From Planococcus citri (lineage: Eukaryota; Arthropoda; Insecta; Hemiptera; Pseudococcidae), in the NCBI RefSeq assembly GCF_950023065.1, contig NC_088679.1, positions 71,734,001-71,798,000 on the forward strand: a DNA stretch of 64,000 nt, written 5' to 3'. The first letter of the stretch is position 1. Every line of letters starts with the position of its first letter. Of the stretch, positions 12,597 to 25,135 are shown one piece after another. Made by a program: the position numbers and the translations under genes. Under the pieces are notes generated by a model. That model ran no database searches. It was not told the DNA's origin and was given only the letters and a program-made list of their open reading frames with translations.

Positions 12597-13619
12597 TATT
12601 TTATTCGGTATAGTTTAATTGAACGTCGCGAACAATCTAGGTTAGACGATTGAAACATATTGCGTACTCGTACTAATGATGTTGAAAGTTTAACTTTTAC
12701 CCATATAAAGCACTTCATTTATTGGTGTATATTATCTAGATGGTACTTTCAAAAACCACTTATGCACTCAATCCGAACAATTTGATCGACATTGTGACTT
12801 GCGAATTCAAGATACGAGTTGAAATCGATGGGCAAAGCAAAATCAGAAAAAATTATAAAATTCACGTTTTTTTTTTTTTTTTTGAAAACTTGCGTGGAAA
12901 CTTTTTGAACATGGTATTCTCATGTTTGAAAAAAATCAAGCTAGATAGAAAAAGCATGCCCTGAAATCTTCAAAACAGAAATTTCAAATACTAAGGTTCA
13001 TTTTTGGACTTTCTATGAATTTTTGAAAATTAAAAAAATTCAAAACACTGTTTTGAGGGCAATTTTTGAACTTTTTTATGTAATACAATTTTTTTTGATC
13101 CATGCGAAGCAATGTGAAAAGGTAATTCCTGCAATTAAACTCCCGCACATCAACAAGTTCCTATTTCAAAATTTTTAGCAGTTGGGATATTTTCTTACTC
13201 CCTTGTTAAATATGTATCTAGGTACTTGCAATTATGAAATTTTCAAAATACAACTCTCGTTTTCTAACAGAACATTTTGGAAGAAAGTTTTCCCATCAAA
13301 ATCCGACATTTATTTCGAATACCTAATGGAAATTTCATGTCTTTGAGCATTCCAGCAAGAAAACGTCTATTCAAAGGAACTTTTCGGCACTCATTTAATC
13401 GTTTCGAGACATTTTTTCGTATTTTGAAATCAGCAATAGGTACTCGAATAGAAATTGAAAAATATTAATCTGGAAAAAATATATGTACCTACGAAATAAA
13501 TAATTGAACAGCGAATTTAAAACCATAGAATTCATTAGGTATTTTCGTCGAATTTTATACGAATGGATACCTACGTCATCATTTTTAATTACAAGTTGCA
13601 TTGCATTTTTATAAGCTGA
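12597..13619. other. B-C intergenic region, no gene seen
   Basis: AT-rich. Begins with the upstream flank shared with gene A, followed near 12945-13080 by a stretch resembling the ends of the foldback element in gene A (AAATCAAGCTAGAT..., ATGAATTTTTGAAAATTAAA). Confidence 0.5.
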
Positions 13620-16600
13620 TTAGCCATCATGTTTCTCTATGGGAGCATTAACCTGTTTCTGTTTCTGTTTCTCAATTCCCTGACAAAGCAAGTACGATAT
13701 GCTGTAATAAAACAAAGTAATTTTAGAACTAGAACCTCTACTTATGTAAGTATTATGCACCTACGCATTTTAATTTCGAATAAATACCTACTTATATGAC
13801 CTGCAAGGAGTTTAACAATAAATACCTTAAGTAGGCACTTAATTTATACGTACCAATATAAAATAATAATTATGACGTCCAATGAAGCACTCAGGATGAA
13901 GAAAGCGGCGGGAAAGAAATCTATGGTGTTTTGAAAAATTATATTATAAGCTGGATGGCAAGCGGGGATCATTAAACCAAACACACATAAGACAGCATAC
14001 AGTCTTCCTGCAATTGAACAATAAATAAATAAATAAAATATTAAAAAATCAGGAAATGTTTTGACAGAATATTGTAAAAGTACTTACAGGTAATAACTTA
14101 CTACTCACCAAATTCGCTATTGTCGTAATATTTACTAAAAAATGATACACAGACTGATAAAGCGGTGCCATGAAACACCTCAAACAAAGGAACTGAAACA
14201 CAGATTACATTTTTCTAAACAAGTCAATTAGGTACAGCTGCTTATTCAAAAAAATTATGCAAAAAATAAGTAAGTATAGCAAAATACATGGAAAGTTGAA
14301 GAAAAATACATTTTTTCGAAGAAATAATTTTTGTTTGTTTGTCTTTTTTCTTGAAAAAAAAAAAGAAATGAAAAAAGTGATCCCAATACTTAATTACTGA
14401 ACTAATATGAAAAAGAACTTGGGCGATGATTCATAAGCAAGTTTTGGTCTTTTCATTACGAGGCAAACTTTTTCTGCCTTTTTGTCTGCCAATTTTTCTC
14501 AAAACGTTTTCATGTACGGGTTTCCTTTTGAGTATGGTAGGTTGGAAATTCACCATCATTCTACACTATGGGCACCTCGAAGGCTGAGGAAAGAGGTTCG
14601 TGCATTATAAAGATCTGGATGGATTTCATTTTGGCATTGTATATGACAATTGTTGCAGAATTGAAAAATTTATAAAAATTTACAAGAGACTCCAAAAGGG
14701 CTTAAAACTCCCATAAATCGATTCGGAAAATTAAAAAGAGAACACGAATCAAAGCTCAGCTTTCGATCTCAATCTCATCAAATTTTGAGCTTTCGAAAAA
14801 AATTGGTCGAAAATCTAAAAATGAAAATCAACTACTGAAAGCTATGCAGGGTACAATAGGTGTGGGTCAGAGTCAATTTAGATGACTATAGAGTTCACTA
14901 CCATCTTGTGGGGAAGTGAGACCTCAAAAAAAAGGAGAAAGATTTTCTCACATATTCAGTTTTGACATGGGTAGTACAGACTACTTTTATTTTACTTTTT
15001 TTTGAGCCTCAAAGCAGCTGAAAATGTGGAGTTAGGATTCGATGTCCTCTGCTATGAAATGGTGAAAGAATCACTGAAATCGGTGAAAGGCACCTGGGCA
15101 CCTCTCTTGTAAGTAGGTATGTACTACCAATGCATTAAAAGTTTGCAATTTTCCTAAAGGGTACCCCCGGATAAGATAGGCAAAATGCCCTTAACCTCAG
15201 ATTTCGACGAAACTCACAGGGTATGTTTGGGCCCATAGCCCGCTCCCCACCCCACCCCCCCAGACAGGGGGCCAAAAAACACGTTTTTCAGGAGAAAAAT
15301 TCTGTATCAGCGCGTAATTAAGATAAATTGATTCTGTAAAAGAATATAGTTAGAGGATACATGGGCGTACCTCCCTGAATTTTTTCAGAATTTTTCATCG
15401 CATGGGGGGAGAAGGGGGGACAAAAGAAAACTTTAAATCGACATTACTCCGGAATGAAAAAACATACCAAAACGATTTTTTCATCAAATATGGGTACCCT
15501 TTTAACAAAAAGTATGCAAAATGAATTATTTTATTCTTTTTTTTTTTTTTTTTGTAAGATTCAATCAAAATTGAAGGAGTGTAAGGGGACAATATGCCTT
15601 CACTGGCTAGACAGGGACACTTATTGTATTTCTATCAGTAGAAATGTAAATCTTTCATCAATAAGGGAAGTAGGTACCACAGAATCCAATCAAATAGATT
15701 GATTCTATAGTACTTTACTTAAGAAAGTATATTCGATGCATTAAGGTAAAGTGGTTAAGTATGTGGGAACCACCAGGGAGGTATTTTCACACCATCCATT
15801 TAGGTCAGATGTGAAAAGCTTGTAAGTTCATAAAGCTCAATGAGGCAAACAGCCAAGTCAAGAAGGAATTGAACTTCACTTGTTGATTCGCGCTTCACAG
15901 TGTAGGTCTGACCATCGGAGATAATAGGGCCACTCACTCCTAGGTAAGTTTAGTTCTTTAGTCTCAGGTCCTCCGCCTTGACTTGACATAACTTAGTCTT
16001 GGGGAGTAAAAGTGTACGTATTAGTCTTAAGTCTATCTATTCGCATACCCAACACAGGCAAAGTGATTGTTTACATGGGAGTAGGTAAAAGCGATCCTTC
16101 TTACACCACTATACTGTGGAATATCCTTTTCTTAGATATGTGTAGAGTTTTATTGGAATTTAGACTTAAGCGTAACGTGTTATAATTAATTTTATCAATT
16201 ATAACGAAGTGCTTGTATTTATCATGTGTTCTTATTTCATGTGGTTTGATTAACTCAAGGTAAATAACGATTAATTTACTGTTCAGACTGGTATTGAGTG
16301 GTACTCAATTGGCTGAGCTAGCATTGGGTACATGTGTTATAAATGTGTTGAAAAATACTGCTTAGTGAGTAATTCTCATCTTAACCTATTAGGCATTTGG
16401 TATCATCTTAACCCTCTCATAGGACCTATAACGTACCTATTAGAGCTGAAAATGGTTACACTACCCGCTAACCGGTATCTGGTTAAAATACCGGCTAAAT
16501 CTGCTAGTGGTTGTATCGGGTTGATTCGGATATAGATAGTAGCATATAGCGAGTACAACCCAAATGTTTTCGCACTTGGTCTGCGCATGCACCCCAAAAT

Positions 16601-19600
16601 TTGATAATGTGTAAGTGGGAGGAGTTACGCTTCAACACCTGTCGTTCGTATGTGTGATTGACATTTGACATGATTGATGACAATGATGATGTCATGCCGG
16701 TACACCAGCTATGCATTCAATGCGCTACTAGTTATATCGCGAACCGGTGCAACATTTTTTCAATTCACTACCCGCTACTACCAAGTAGCGAGAATTTACA
16801 ATACGGATATGATAGTTACCCGCTGTCAGCGAGTACCGTTTTCAGCTCTAGTACCTATCTAACTGGAGCAAAGAAGTCATTTTGACTTTCTGAATCCAAA
16901 TATGTATCATAGTTATTGGTTATGAATAGAGCTCGGATTTTTATGATTTGTCATATTTTCATTCATTGCAGAAGATCGCGCATATCCTATAGATTTTTGT
17001 GAATCATACAATTCTGAGTAAAATGAGCCCAACTTGTTAGCGCATATTTTGCATATTTTGGACATAAATGCATAAAAATGCATATTTTAGACATTTTAAG
17101 CGCATATTCGTCATATTTTGGGCATTTTTTCCATTTTTTAGTCATATTTTGGAAATTTTGGCCAAAAAAACAATTTTTTTGGTAAATTTTCATTAAAAAT
17201 AAAAAACTGGAAGAAAAATTGAAAAAAAAACGATTTTTAACTTTTTTTTCACCACGTTGAGGCGATTTCAGTGTTGTCAGTTTAAAACAGTACTGTATGT
17301 TTAAAACGTTTAAAACAGTGTTTTAAACGTCGAGAAACAAACAGACAGTGTTTAAAACAAAATTCTGTTTAAAATGGTTTTTTTTTGTTTTAAACAAGTT
17401 TTTTTTTCAACTCCAATTTCCTAAAAAAAACACGTTTTTTTCAATTTTTCGTTGAAAAAGTAGTGAAATTGAAGAAACTGAATTTTTAGATTTTCATTCT
17501 TCTTCCTATACTTTTTTTCAAAGACAAATTTTGTGTTTTGATTTCAATATTTCATGAATCTTATAGCTATTTTATGACGTCGCATCTTAAAAGTTGATGA
17601 CTGGATAACAGCGATAACGTATATTTGAAAAACTGAATCCAAAACAAATAAATTTGTGTTAAAAACGTGTTTAAAACCATTTTAAACATGTTTAAAACAC
17701 GTTTAAAACACATGAGGATCCAGCTGTTTAAAACCCTGTTTTAAACAAAAAAAAACGTTTTAAACAAAAAAACCGTTTGTTTTGTTTTTTTTTTTAAAAA
17801 AACGTTTTTTTTTCCAACACTGGGCGATTTGTATGTTAACTTATAATTGATTTTTTAAAGTAAAATTGAAGACTTTATTCTTTTTTTTTGAATTTCTCAA
17901 TTTTCTAGCGTTTCCTAAACCTTTAAAATGAAAAATCCTTCCTATAGATACCCATATTGATATTGCATAAAAATGCATATTTTGATGGATAAAGGCATAT
18001 TTTGTCATAATTTGATCACAATAAATGCATATTTTATGCGCATAAAATGATTTTTTAAGTGCATAAAAATCCGAGCTCTAGTTATGAAAAAAGAAAATGT
18101 TTTTAAAAAAAATAATTCTATCAGTGATAGAGACATGGAACTTGAAAGTCAGTTTTATAATTCTAAAATTGTTTTTTGAGGGCAGAAAAATATTTAAAAA
18201 AGTATCTACCTATGTCAAAACTGAATGCCATATATCGTACCATTTGATCAAAAAATTGACCAAAATGGAGCAAAATGGATCTGAAAGTGAGAAAATTCTT
18301 TTTTTGAGGTCTAAAAATCGAAAAATTGCTTCAAAAAATCAAGATATCCACTTTAGCTGATGAAAATTTGAGGTCGGGCTGTGTTTGATGCCCTCTATCC
18401 CATGGTGTAAGAATAATTGAAATCGGTGAATTTCATCCGGGGCTCGTAAGTAAACGAGATGTTAAGAAGGGAGTGAAAAAGTGAAATGTACCTATAACAT
18501 TCTCTGCTCTTCAAAAAATTTATACGAGTAGGTACCTATTTCTTTTCACCTATGATCATCAAAAGAACCAAAAAAATCCAAGTTGTCCCTATTTATGATT
18601 GCAGGTTTGGCAACAGGATTAAAAAATTATTCCTCAATAGTCAATACCAATAATCGTCAAAAATTAAACTACACCAAATAATCGTGAAAAGAGAATTACG
18701 AGCAGAATCTATCGAAACAACTAACCTACGTAAAGGTGCCAATTACGATAGGCAAATAAATACCCCAACACTGCTACCGTATCCCAGAATCCAGCAAACA
18801 TCCCAATAACTCCATCGTGTATTTTGAAATGCTTACTTAGCACCACCGAACAAAAAATTGTACCTGAAAACACAATTTAAAATGAAAATGTTCAATTTTT
18901 GCAAACACTTGTGTTGGATTTTTTTTTACCAAATTCAGTGGAAACTTTCATTTTCAGTTGGAAATCACTCAGAAAAAAATTTACCTCTGCAGCTGCCCCT
19001 GGAGGGAATTGGGTACTCACAGAAGAGGAATTCTCTAAAAAAAAGTGTGCTTTTTCGCAGCTAGCCTTTGACCAGTCTGTTTTAGCAGAAATGGCCCAGT
19101 TCCAAAAGATTCGTTAGTAGAACTTGGCCATTACCAAAAAATCCAAGACCACTTTTAGAATTCTCCTCAGCGATTTAAAATTTGCAAATTGCTTATTTTT
19201 GGGTAAATTTTTATTAGATATGAAATATTTCACATTAATTATACCAAAAAAAAAATCGAAAGATATAATTTCTGTTACTGGGAAAATGGTTTTAAATGCG
19301 ATGATGCCAATTCTTTGGCCATTACTGCAAATTTAAAAAAATCGAGAAAAATAGCCAAAAACTTATCAAATTGTCTGAGTTTTTTGAAATTTTCTATAAT
19401 GATCCATTTATCAGAAAATTGGCACAACTGCATTTCAAAAAATATATACCTTTCAATGTTTTGGCTTCATTGATGTAAAATAATTATTTCGGAAAGGAAA
19501 ACTGAAAAAAAAAGAATTCACCCAAAAGTAAGTAGGTAAGCTATTTGCAAATTTTAAACCACTCAGTAGAACCCTAAAAGTGGTCCTGGCTCCTGGATAT

Positions 19601-20946
19601 TGATGGAAATGACCCGGGTCGATATAAACTCTCAAATACCATATTTTGGAACTAGATAATTTTTTCAAAACAGGTTGGGTATGGACAAGAGCGAAAAAAC
19701 TCACGATTTTTTTCTCGAAAATTTCCTCCTTTGAAGCCTCATATCTGCCCTCCAGGTGCATCTCTAGAAATGCAAATTTTTTCTGTGTAATTTTCAACTC
19801 AAAATGAAGGTCTCTGTTGAATTTGGCCGAAATCCTCCAAAATTTTTTTTTCGCAATCTAACATCAATCTTCAATATTATTTACCTACTTATCTAATATC
19901 TATAGTTACCTATAGCTCAAAATTTCAACAATGGTGCTTACCCAAAATGATCCCAGTATTTTTATAAACCGTATAAACGCTAAACTGTCTTTCATCCCAA
20001 TGGAATTTATACCTGAAAAATAGATAAAACACCGTTTTCTCGCCTGCAAAAAACAAAAAAAAAACTTTCTTCACAATTATGATTTATGATTACCACGTGT
20101 ACCTACGTTTGCCAAAATATCACCTTGAGTAGTAGCGAACACTATAATATAAACAGCGAGTAATAAAGCGACGATAATTCTACGACGACCGAGACTCTTT
20201 TTAAAAACAACTCTAAAGCTGTCAACGACTCTATTCAAATTGAAAAATTGAAAAAAATTATGTTTCTTTTCGACAGGAACCGATACATCTCTGACAAAAA
20301 TCAAAGCTAACACTAATGAGATCGCGGAAAACACGAAACACAACAAATACGAATAAAAGAAACCGACACCTCGAAGAATAAATCCAACTCCTCCGCCACC
20401 TAATTGCTCGCAAAGAGTCCTCACAGCTAATAAAATACCCAATCTCATGGTACGATTTTCCATATTCGATACATCGCACATGTAAATCTGGGTCGATGTT
20501 ATCATCAGCACAACTCCTCCGCTAATTATTTCGCAGCCCAGTTCTGATAATGCAGCCGCCAGTGGATCCCATTGCCAAAAATACGAATGCAAGCAGCCGG
20601 ATAAAGATTGCAGCGCGAGTCCGATTATTGGTAGGTAGATCAAAGGTCGTCGACGTCTGCCAGCTTCGTCACTCCAGCAAGTCGATAATATGGTGTAAAT
20701 TACGCATATTATCAGCATCGCGAAACGATACTCTGAGTTTACTTTCGAAGCGAACAAGACCCCTTGTTTTTCGTCGTCGCATTCTGTATTCAAGTCTGGC
20801 TCTGAGGTTATATTGAATCGGCATGATTTCTGCAGGTATAAGTTTGTATTGACCACATCCAAGATAAGGTAGGCGGTGAAATAGAAAAAGAAACAGGGTT
20901 CTACGGTCACATCTTTGATTAAACCGTTCCACATAATTAACATCAT
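13620..20946 (-). CDS. Gene C: SLC46-type MFS transporter, six exons
   Basis: Exons are 20124-20946, 19942-20043, 18726-18863, 14109-14192, 13854-14007 and 13620-13701 (minus strand), giving 460 residues. Two ATGs in a row (20946 and 20943) open the frame; the second matches the start of A and B. It carries the sequon NIT, TECDDE loop, SDEAGRRRRP after helix 2, and KSLGRRR before helix 7. Closest to A and B in exon 1, but the last exon differs: a Gln/Lys-rich tail with a KQKQKQ run, ending EKHDG. Introns 2 (1.1 kb, dispersed repeat) and 3 (4.5 kb, three hAT-type elements plus one nested) account for its 7.3-kb span. The intron 5 donor is GTACGT rather than GTAAGT. Confidence 0.87.
16441..16850. 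mobile_element. hAT-type MITE, family 1, copy 3
   Basis: 410 bp, ends TAGAGCTGAAAATGG and CCGTTTTCAGCTCTA, perfect 8-bp duplication GTACCTAT (16433-16440, 16851-16858). Same interior order as copies 1 and 2. In intron 3 of gene C. Confidence 0.87.
16927..18080. mobile_element. hAT-type element, family 3 (interrupted)
   Basis: 1154 bp with ends TAGAGCTCGGATTTTTATG and its complement, and a perfect 8-bp duplication GTTATGAA (16919-16926, 18081-18088). The interior has many GCATATTTT / AAAATGCATA runs near both ends. Contains the nested element at 17269-17822. No transposase frame. Confidence 0.85.
17269..17822. mobile_element. hAT-type MITE, family 4, nested in family 3
   Basis: 554 bp with ends CAGTGTTG and CAACACTG and a perfect 8-bp duplication GGCGATTT (17261-17268, 17823-17830). 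The interior is almost wholly runs of GTTTAAAAC / GTTTTAAAC units in both directions, able to fold extensively. Confidence 0.85.
18890..19870. repeat. Dispersed repeat in intron 2 of gene C
   Basis: Shares many stretches, in the same order, with 38350-38696 plus 45619-45930 (the host repeat of the Bel/Pao insertion), for example the TTGGCTTCATTGATGTAAAA / TTGGCTTAATCAATATGAAA region and the CTGAATTTGGTCGAAATCC end. Contains inverted stretches around TTGGCC. Class unknown. Confidence 0.5.
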
Positions 20947-23311
20947 TTTAATTATGAGTTAAATATTTAATGTCGCGAACAACGATTACATAATCGAAAT
21001 ATTACCGCGGTGTTTCTTTTTTTTTTTGAGGCTGAATTTTTTAAAAACACGTACTTCACACGCCTATATAGCTTGCAGTAGCCGATTAAACTAAGTTCAC
21101 ATAGTATGATCGAGCGTCGTTTGTGCAGCCGATGTACCTATACGAATCGCGAATTAGTTTGGGTTACGAAGGTCAGTGGACAACTGTGAATTTACTCATA
21201 TCTACCTGTCTGTGTCTATAGATAGGTATAGGTACTTCATTACATACAAATAAACCATAAATCAAGGCTGACAGGAAAAAAAGAGAAGGAATGAGTTTCA
21301 AGTGGGAGCACATATTATTGTATATCGCACATTAACACGTATACTTACTCGTATGCATATCTACGCACGATGAGAGATTCCCCTCTGGTTTAGTTTATGG
21401 TTATTGCGATGAGTAAATTCATATAAAATCGTGTTTTTATTTCCTCGACTAGACAGTTTTTTTTTTTTATCAGTTTTCATGTTTATAAATAAAAAATAAA
21501 ATAGAACCTCTGCTTTCACTCGCTAGACTCTGGAATTTGAAAAATTTCGAAATTATACTTGCTAGCTACCTACCTACCTCTTTGTCAAAGCAATAATGTT
21601 TGGAAACGCTTACGTTAGCTGTATGAGGATATATGACTGAATACTGAATACTGACATAAGATGATGAAGGCTGAAGATCATCGAAGACTTTGATCTTCAG
21701 TTGCAAAGGTGCTCGAAACTTTGAGTGAACATTTTTCATTTTTTGTAAAATTGTTTTTCTTTTCTCTCGCAAAAGAGGTGTGTACTTACTTTTTAAGTCA
21801 CAGAAAAAATTTTGGAGCATGAAAAAAAAATGAAAATGTTTCCATACACCTTTAAGCGTAATTATATCTACCTACCTATAGACCAAATTTTAAATTCGAA
21901 GGCCGATTTTTCATGGATAAAAAATCAAAATTTGGTGAAATTGAAGATCATGCACAGCTTGAATTTGACTTGAGGGTCATTCCATGTCAACTCGACCAAA
22001 AAAAATACGATTTTGAAAGTCATGTCTTTCGATTTCGCTCAATTTTTTTTTATACAATATCTACCCACTCAGTCAGTAAGAAAGGCGCAATCAGTTTGGT
22101 TCCAGCCCCCTCAGGGGGTGGGTGGGGGGCTTCCATTATTTTCACATTACTCAAGGTACTCAACTTCAGCAGCCCATTCCTCCAAAACTATGATACTTTG
22201 ATCAAAACTGATTTCACAGTTCGAAAGGGCATTGAATTTCGAACTTTTTAAGTATTTTGAAATTTTCAATAGTTGAAAGTTGAACTTTCAATTTGAAAGT
22301 TTAAATTTCAAAATAACGCTGTAAGTGGGAGCTACCATTTAAAATTTTGAAAAAATTTCCATAGATGTACATTTTGATACTTTTTTGAAATATTTAAGTT
22401 TCAAGATGGCACTCGTTGACGGAGGGGGAGCACCCCCACCCCCAATTTTGGGTGAAACTTTCAATAGAAAATCTGGGGCATGTGATATATCTAATTCTAC
22501 TGTGATGAGCGGATATGCCCTGCTCGCCTATGTAGTTATTCGTGTAATTCTTTCATGAGTGTGGCTTATGGTAATAAATCCGATGGGAGGAGCCATATGC
22601 CACTAATGTACTCGCGATCCGAGCCTAGCTGCTGGGATCGTGATGCTAGAAAAATCACTTGATCTTGGTATCTCGAGCTCTCCGGATCAATGTCGCTCTC
22701 GGTAAATGTGTACAAGGCTTATACAGCTTGCGATTCGCGATATACCTATCTATGGATAGTTCTTTTGATTTCTTTCTATAACGCTTACTTCGTTAAATCC
22801 TGCGTAAGTTCGCGGTACTTTCTTAGTCACTGGCCAAGTTACTCCGGACACTTGAGCCTTTGTCTCTACAAAAATGGGTCTTCGACGCGTCCTGCCGATG
22901 CGACTAATATTTGGGGTCAGCACAGGAGAGGCAGGTAACATGTACATTGACAATGCGTACTTACTTATCTAAGGTAACTGTTTAATTCTTTTACCGGGGT
23001 TGCGTTCGCCCTTACTTAGTGCCCTTTTTAGTAATTATTGAGATGACATCATAAATGTCATCTGAGTGCTTGCTATTTTATATTTCACGAATCTTGCACT
23101 TGTGTATTGCTTATCTTGCATTTTATATTAACCCATTATAACGAATGCTAGGTGATGATGTGTTAATCACCTCAGCATTTGATATAGAAAGGATGCAACT
23201 ACATCGTATTCTTTCCTATTATACTCGCTTATTTGTAAATGTCTTGGGCTATACCCATGTGTATTTTAAGTCACCTACTCGAAAGAGTTAGAAGATAGGT
23301 AGTTTTATGTA

Positions 23312-23522
23312 CAGGGTGGCCAGAAATATCGGGTACCCCTAAGAAAGTTTTTCATTAAAAATATAGGTTGGCAACGTGAAATAAATGCATATGATTGGTG
23401 GAATGTTATCTCTCCAGCCCAACAACCAATCATGTGTTATCATTATTATCATTCACTGTGACCAACCGAAGTATTTAATTAGAAAACTTTTTTAGGGGTA
23501 CCCGATATTTCTGGCCACCCTG
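23312..23522. mobile_element. Mariner/Tc1-like MITE flanked by TA
   Basis: 211 bp, ends CAGGGTGGCCAGAAATATCG and its complement over about 30 bp, flanked by TA on each side (23310-23311, 23523-23524). Non-coding. Nested in the 2.8-kb element. Confidence 0.75.
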
Positions 23523-23854
23523 TATTCAGTACCTATCTCACGAACAGATTAATTATAAGTTTACTTGTAATTAGTTGGTATAATATGCTCAATTACTTGT
23601 TTTACACTAACATCTGTAAATAAAAACCATAAGTAATTGGTACGAGAAGGCTTTCTTTATTTATAGTATAGTAACTTCTCACTGTGTACATTGAAGTAGA
23701 AAGGATTGCCTATTTAGAGCTAGCCAGGTATTTATTTGGAAAATGTTCCACCTCAATGGAATATTTCTCAGAAAAACCACCTTAGGAGAAAATAATAATA
23801 ATTACTTCTTCTAGCAGTCCCTCCCACTATCACTGTTACACTACCTATGTTATC

Positions 23855-24260
23855 GGCGACGCTGAACACGAATATGACGTCAGATTTCTGATAGGACCCG
23901 TCCACGGCCCCCAGCACCTCCTCAAAGGGGGTGAAAGTTCAAAAAAGCGTTTTGTTCGTGTGACACATGGAATAGTATGTTTTTGGTGACGCTGAACACG
24001 AATATGACGTCAGATTTATGATTGGACCCCATCCACGGCCCGCAACAATTTTTTTGGACTTTTACCTATTGGGGGAGGTTCTGGGGGCCATGGGTGAAGC
24101 CGATTCGAAAAACTAAGGCAATATTCGTGTTCAGCGATATCGAAAACATACTATTGCATGTGTCACACGAATGTAACCATTTTGGGGGGGTCATCCCCTT
24201 TGGAGAGGTGCAGGGGGCCGTGGACGGGTCCAATCAAAAATCTGACGTCATATTCGTGTT
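23855..24260. repeat. Inverted module with three TGACGTCA palindromes
   Basis: GCTGAACACGAATATGACGTCA occurs near 23860 and 23990, and its complement near 24243-24265, with the companion stretch around GGACCCGTCCACGGCCCC also repeated in both directions. The 8-bp palindrome TGACGTCA is at 23875, 24005 and 24243. Confidence 0.6.
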
Positions 24261-24829
24261 CAGTGCCGTCTAAAACATACAATTCAATATATCACATTCC
24301 CCAGATTCTCTTGTAAAAGTTTCACCCAAAATTGGGGGTGGGGGTGCTCCCCCTCCGTCAACGAGTGCCATCTTGAAACTTAAATATTTCAAAAAAGTAT
24401 CAAAATGTACATCTATGGAAATTTTTTCAAAATTTTAAATGGTAGCTCCCACTTACAGCGTTATTTTGAAATTTGAACTTTCAAATTGAAAGTTCAACTT
24501 TCAACTTTTGAAAATTTCCAAATACTTGAAAAGTTCGAAATTTAATGTCCTTTCGAACTGTGAAATCAGTTTTGATCAAAGTATCATAGTTTTGGAGGAA
24601 TGGGCTGCTGAAGTTGAGTACCTCGAGACAATGTGAAAATAATGGAAGCCCCCCACCCGCCCCCTGAGGGGGCTGGGACCAAACTGATTGCGGCTTTCTT
24701 ACTTACTGGGTGGGTAGATATTGTAAAAAAAATTTGAGCAAAATCGAAGGACATGACCCAAAAACGTTGGTTGAGTTGACATGGAATGACCCTTGATATA
24801 ATTATATGTATGAATACACGTACCTAGTA

Positions 24830-25135
24830 CCTTGTGGTGCCCGGGTCTTTTATGGTAATTGTGGTGCCCGCGTACATAGAGGATCATATATATATGTATG
24901 ATAAAGGTGTTTTGGAGCAGTTTATTTTTTTTGAGGTTTTTAGTCATAGTGGTGCCCGTTACATAAACTTGGTACTTGTAGTGCCCGCCTCAAAAATTTT
25001 TTTTTCACCTTAGAGTGCATTTCATTAGATTCTACATCGTTTTATATAAAAAGACCTTGTGGTGCCCGATTTGGGCGCCATAAGCCCAAAAACGGGCACC
25101 ACAATGACTACGTATACTTAAAACGGGCACCACAA
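24830..25135. repeat. Iterated TGGTGCCCG motif array, five forward and two inverted
   Basis: TGGTGCCCG at 24835, 24862, 24950 and 25060, variant TAGTGCCCG at 24979, then the complement CGGGCACCA at 25093 and 25124. The last two are preceded by AA and followed by CAATGACTA. AT-rich spacers. Confidence 0.65.

Larger units (their letters stand above)
21974..24792. mobile_element. 2.8-kb DNA element with ~510-bp inverted arms
   Basis: Ends GGGTCATTCCATGTCAAC and its near complement, flanked by TTGA on both sides (21970-21973, 24793-24796). Arms run about 21974-22495 and 24285-24792 and include a mirrored CCCCCTCAGGGGG hairpin segment and a GGGGGAGCACCCCCACCCCC stretch. The centre (22500-24280) has no transposase that I can see, but holds a mariner-like MITE and an inverted module with CRE-like sites. 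Superfamily not recognised. Confidence 0.7.

Noticed and set aside
15150..16300. Less AT-rich stretch in intron 3 of gene C
   Set aside because: Looked for an exon or solo LTR; no consistent frame, splice pair or terminal duplication found.
22690..22938. 82-codon frame inside the 2.8-kb element
   Set aside because: No recognisable domain and no codon pattern; likely chance.
24830..25135. Regular short repeats suggesting a CRISPR array
   Set aside because: Eukaryotic context, 9-bp motif, irregular spacing and mixed orientation.
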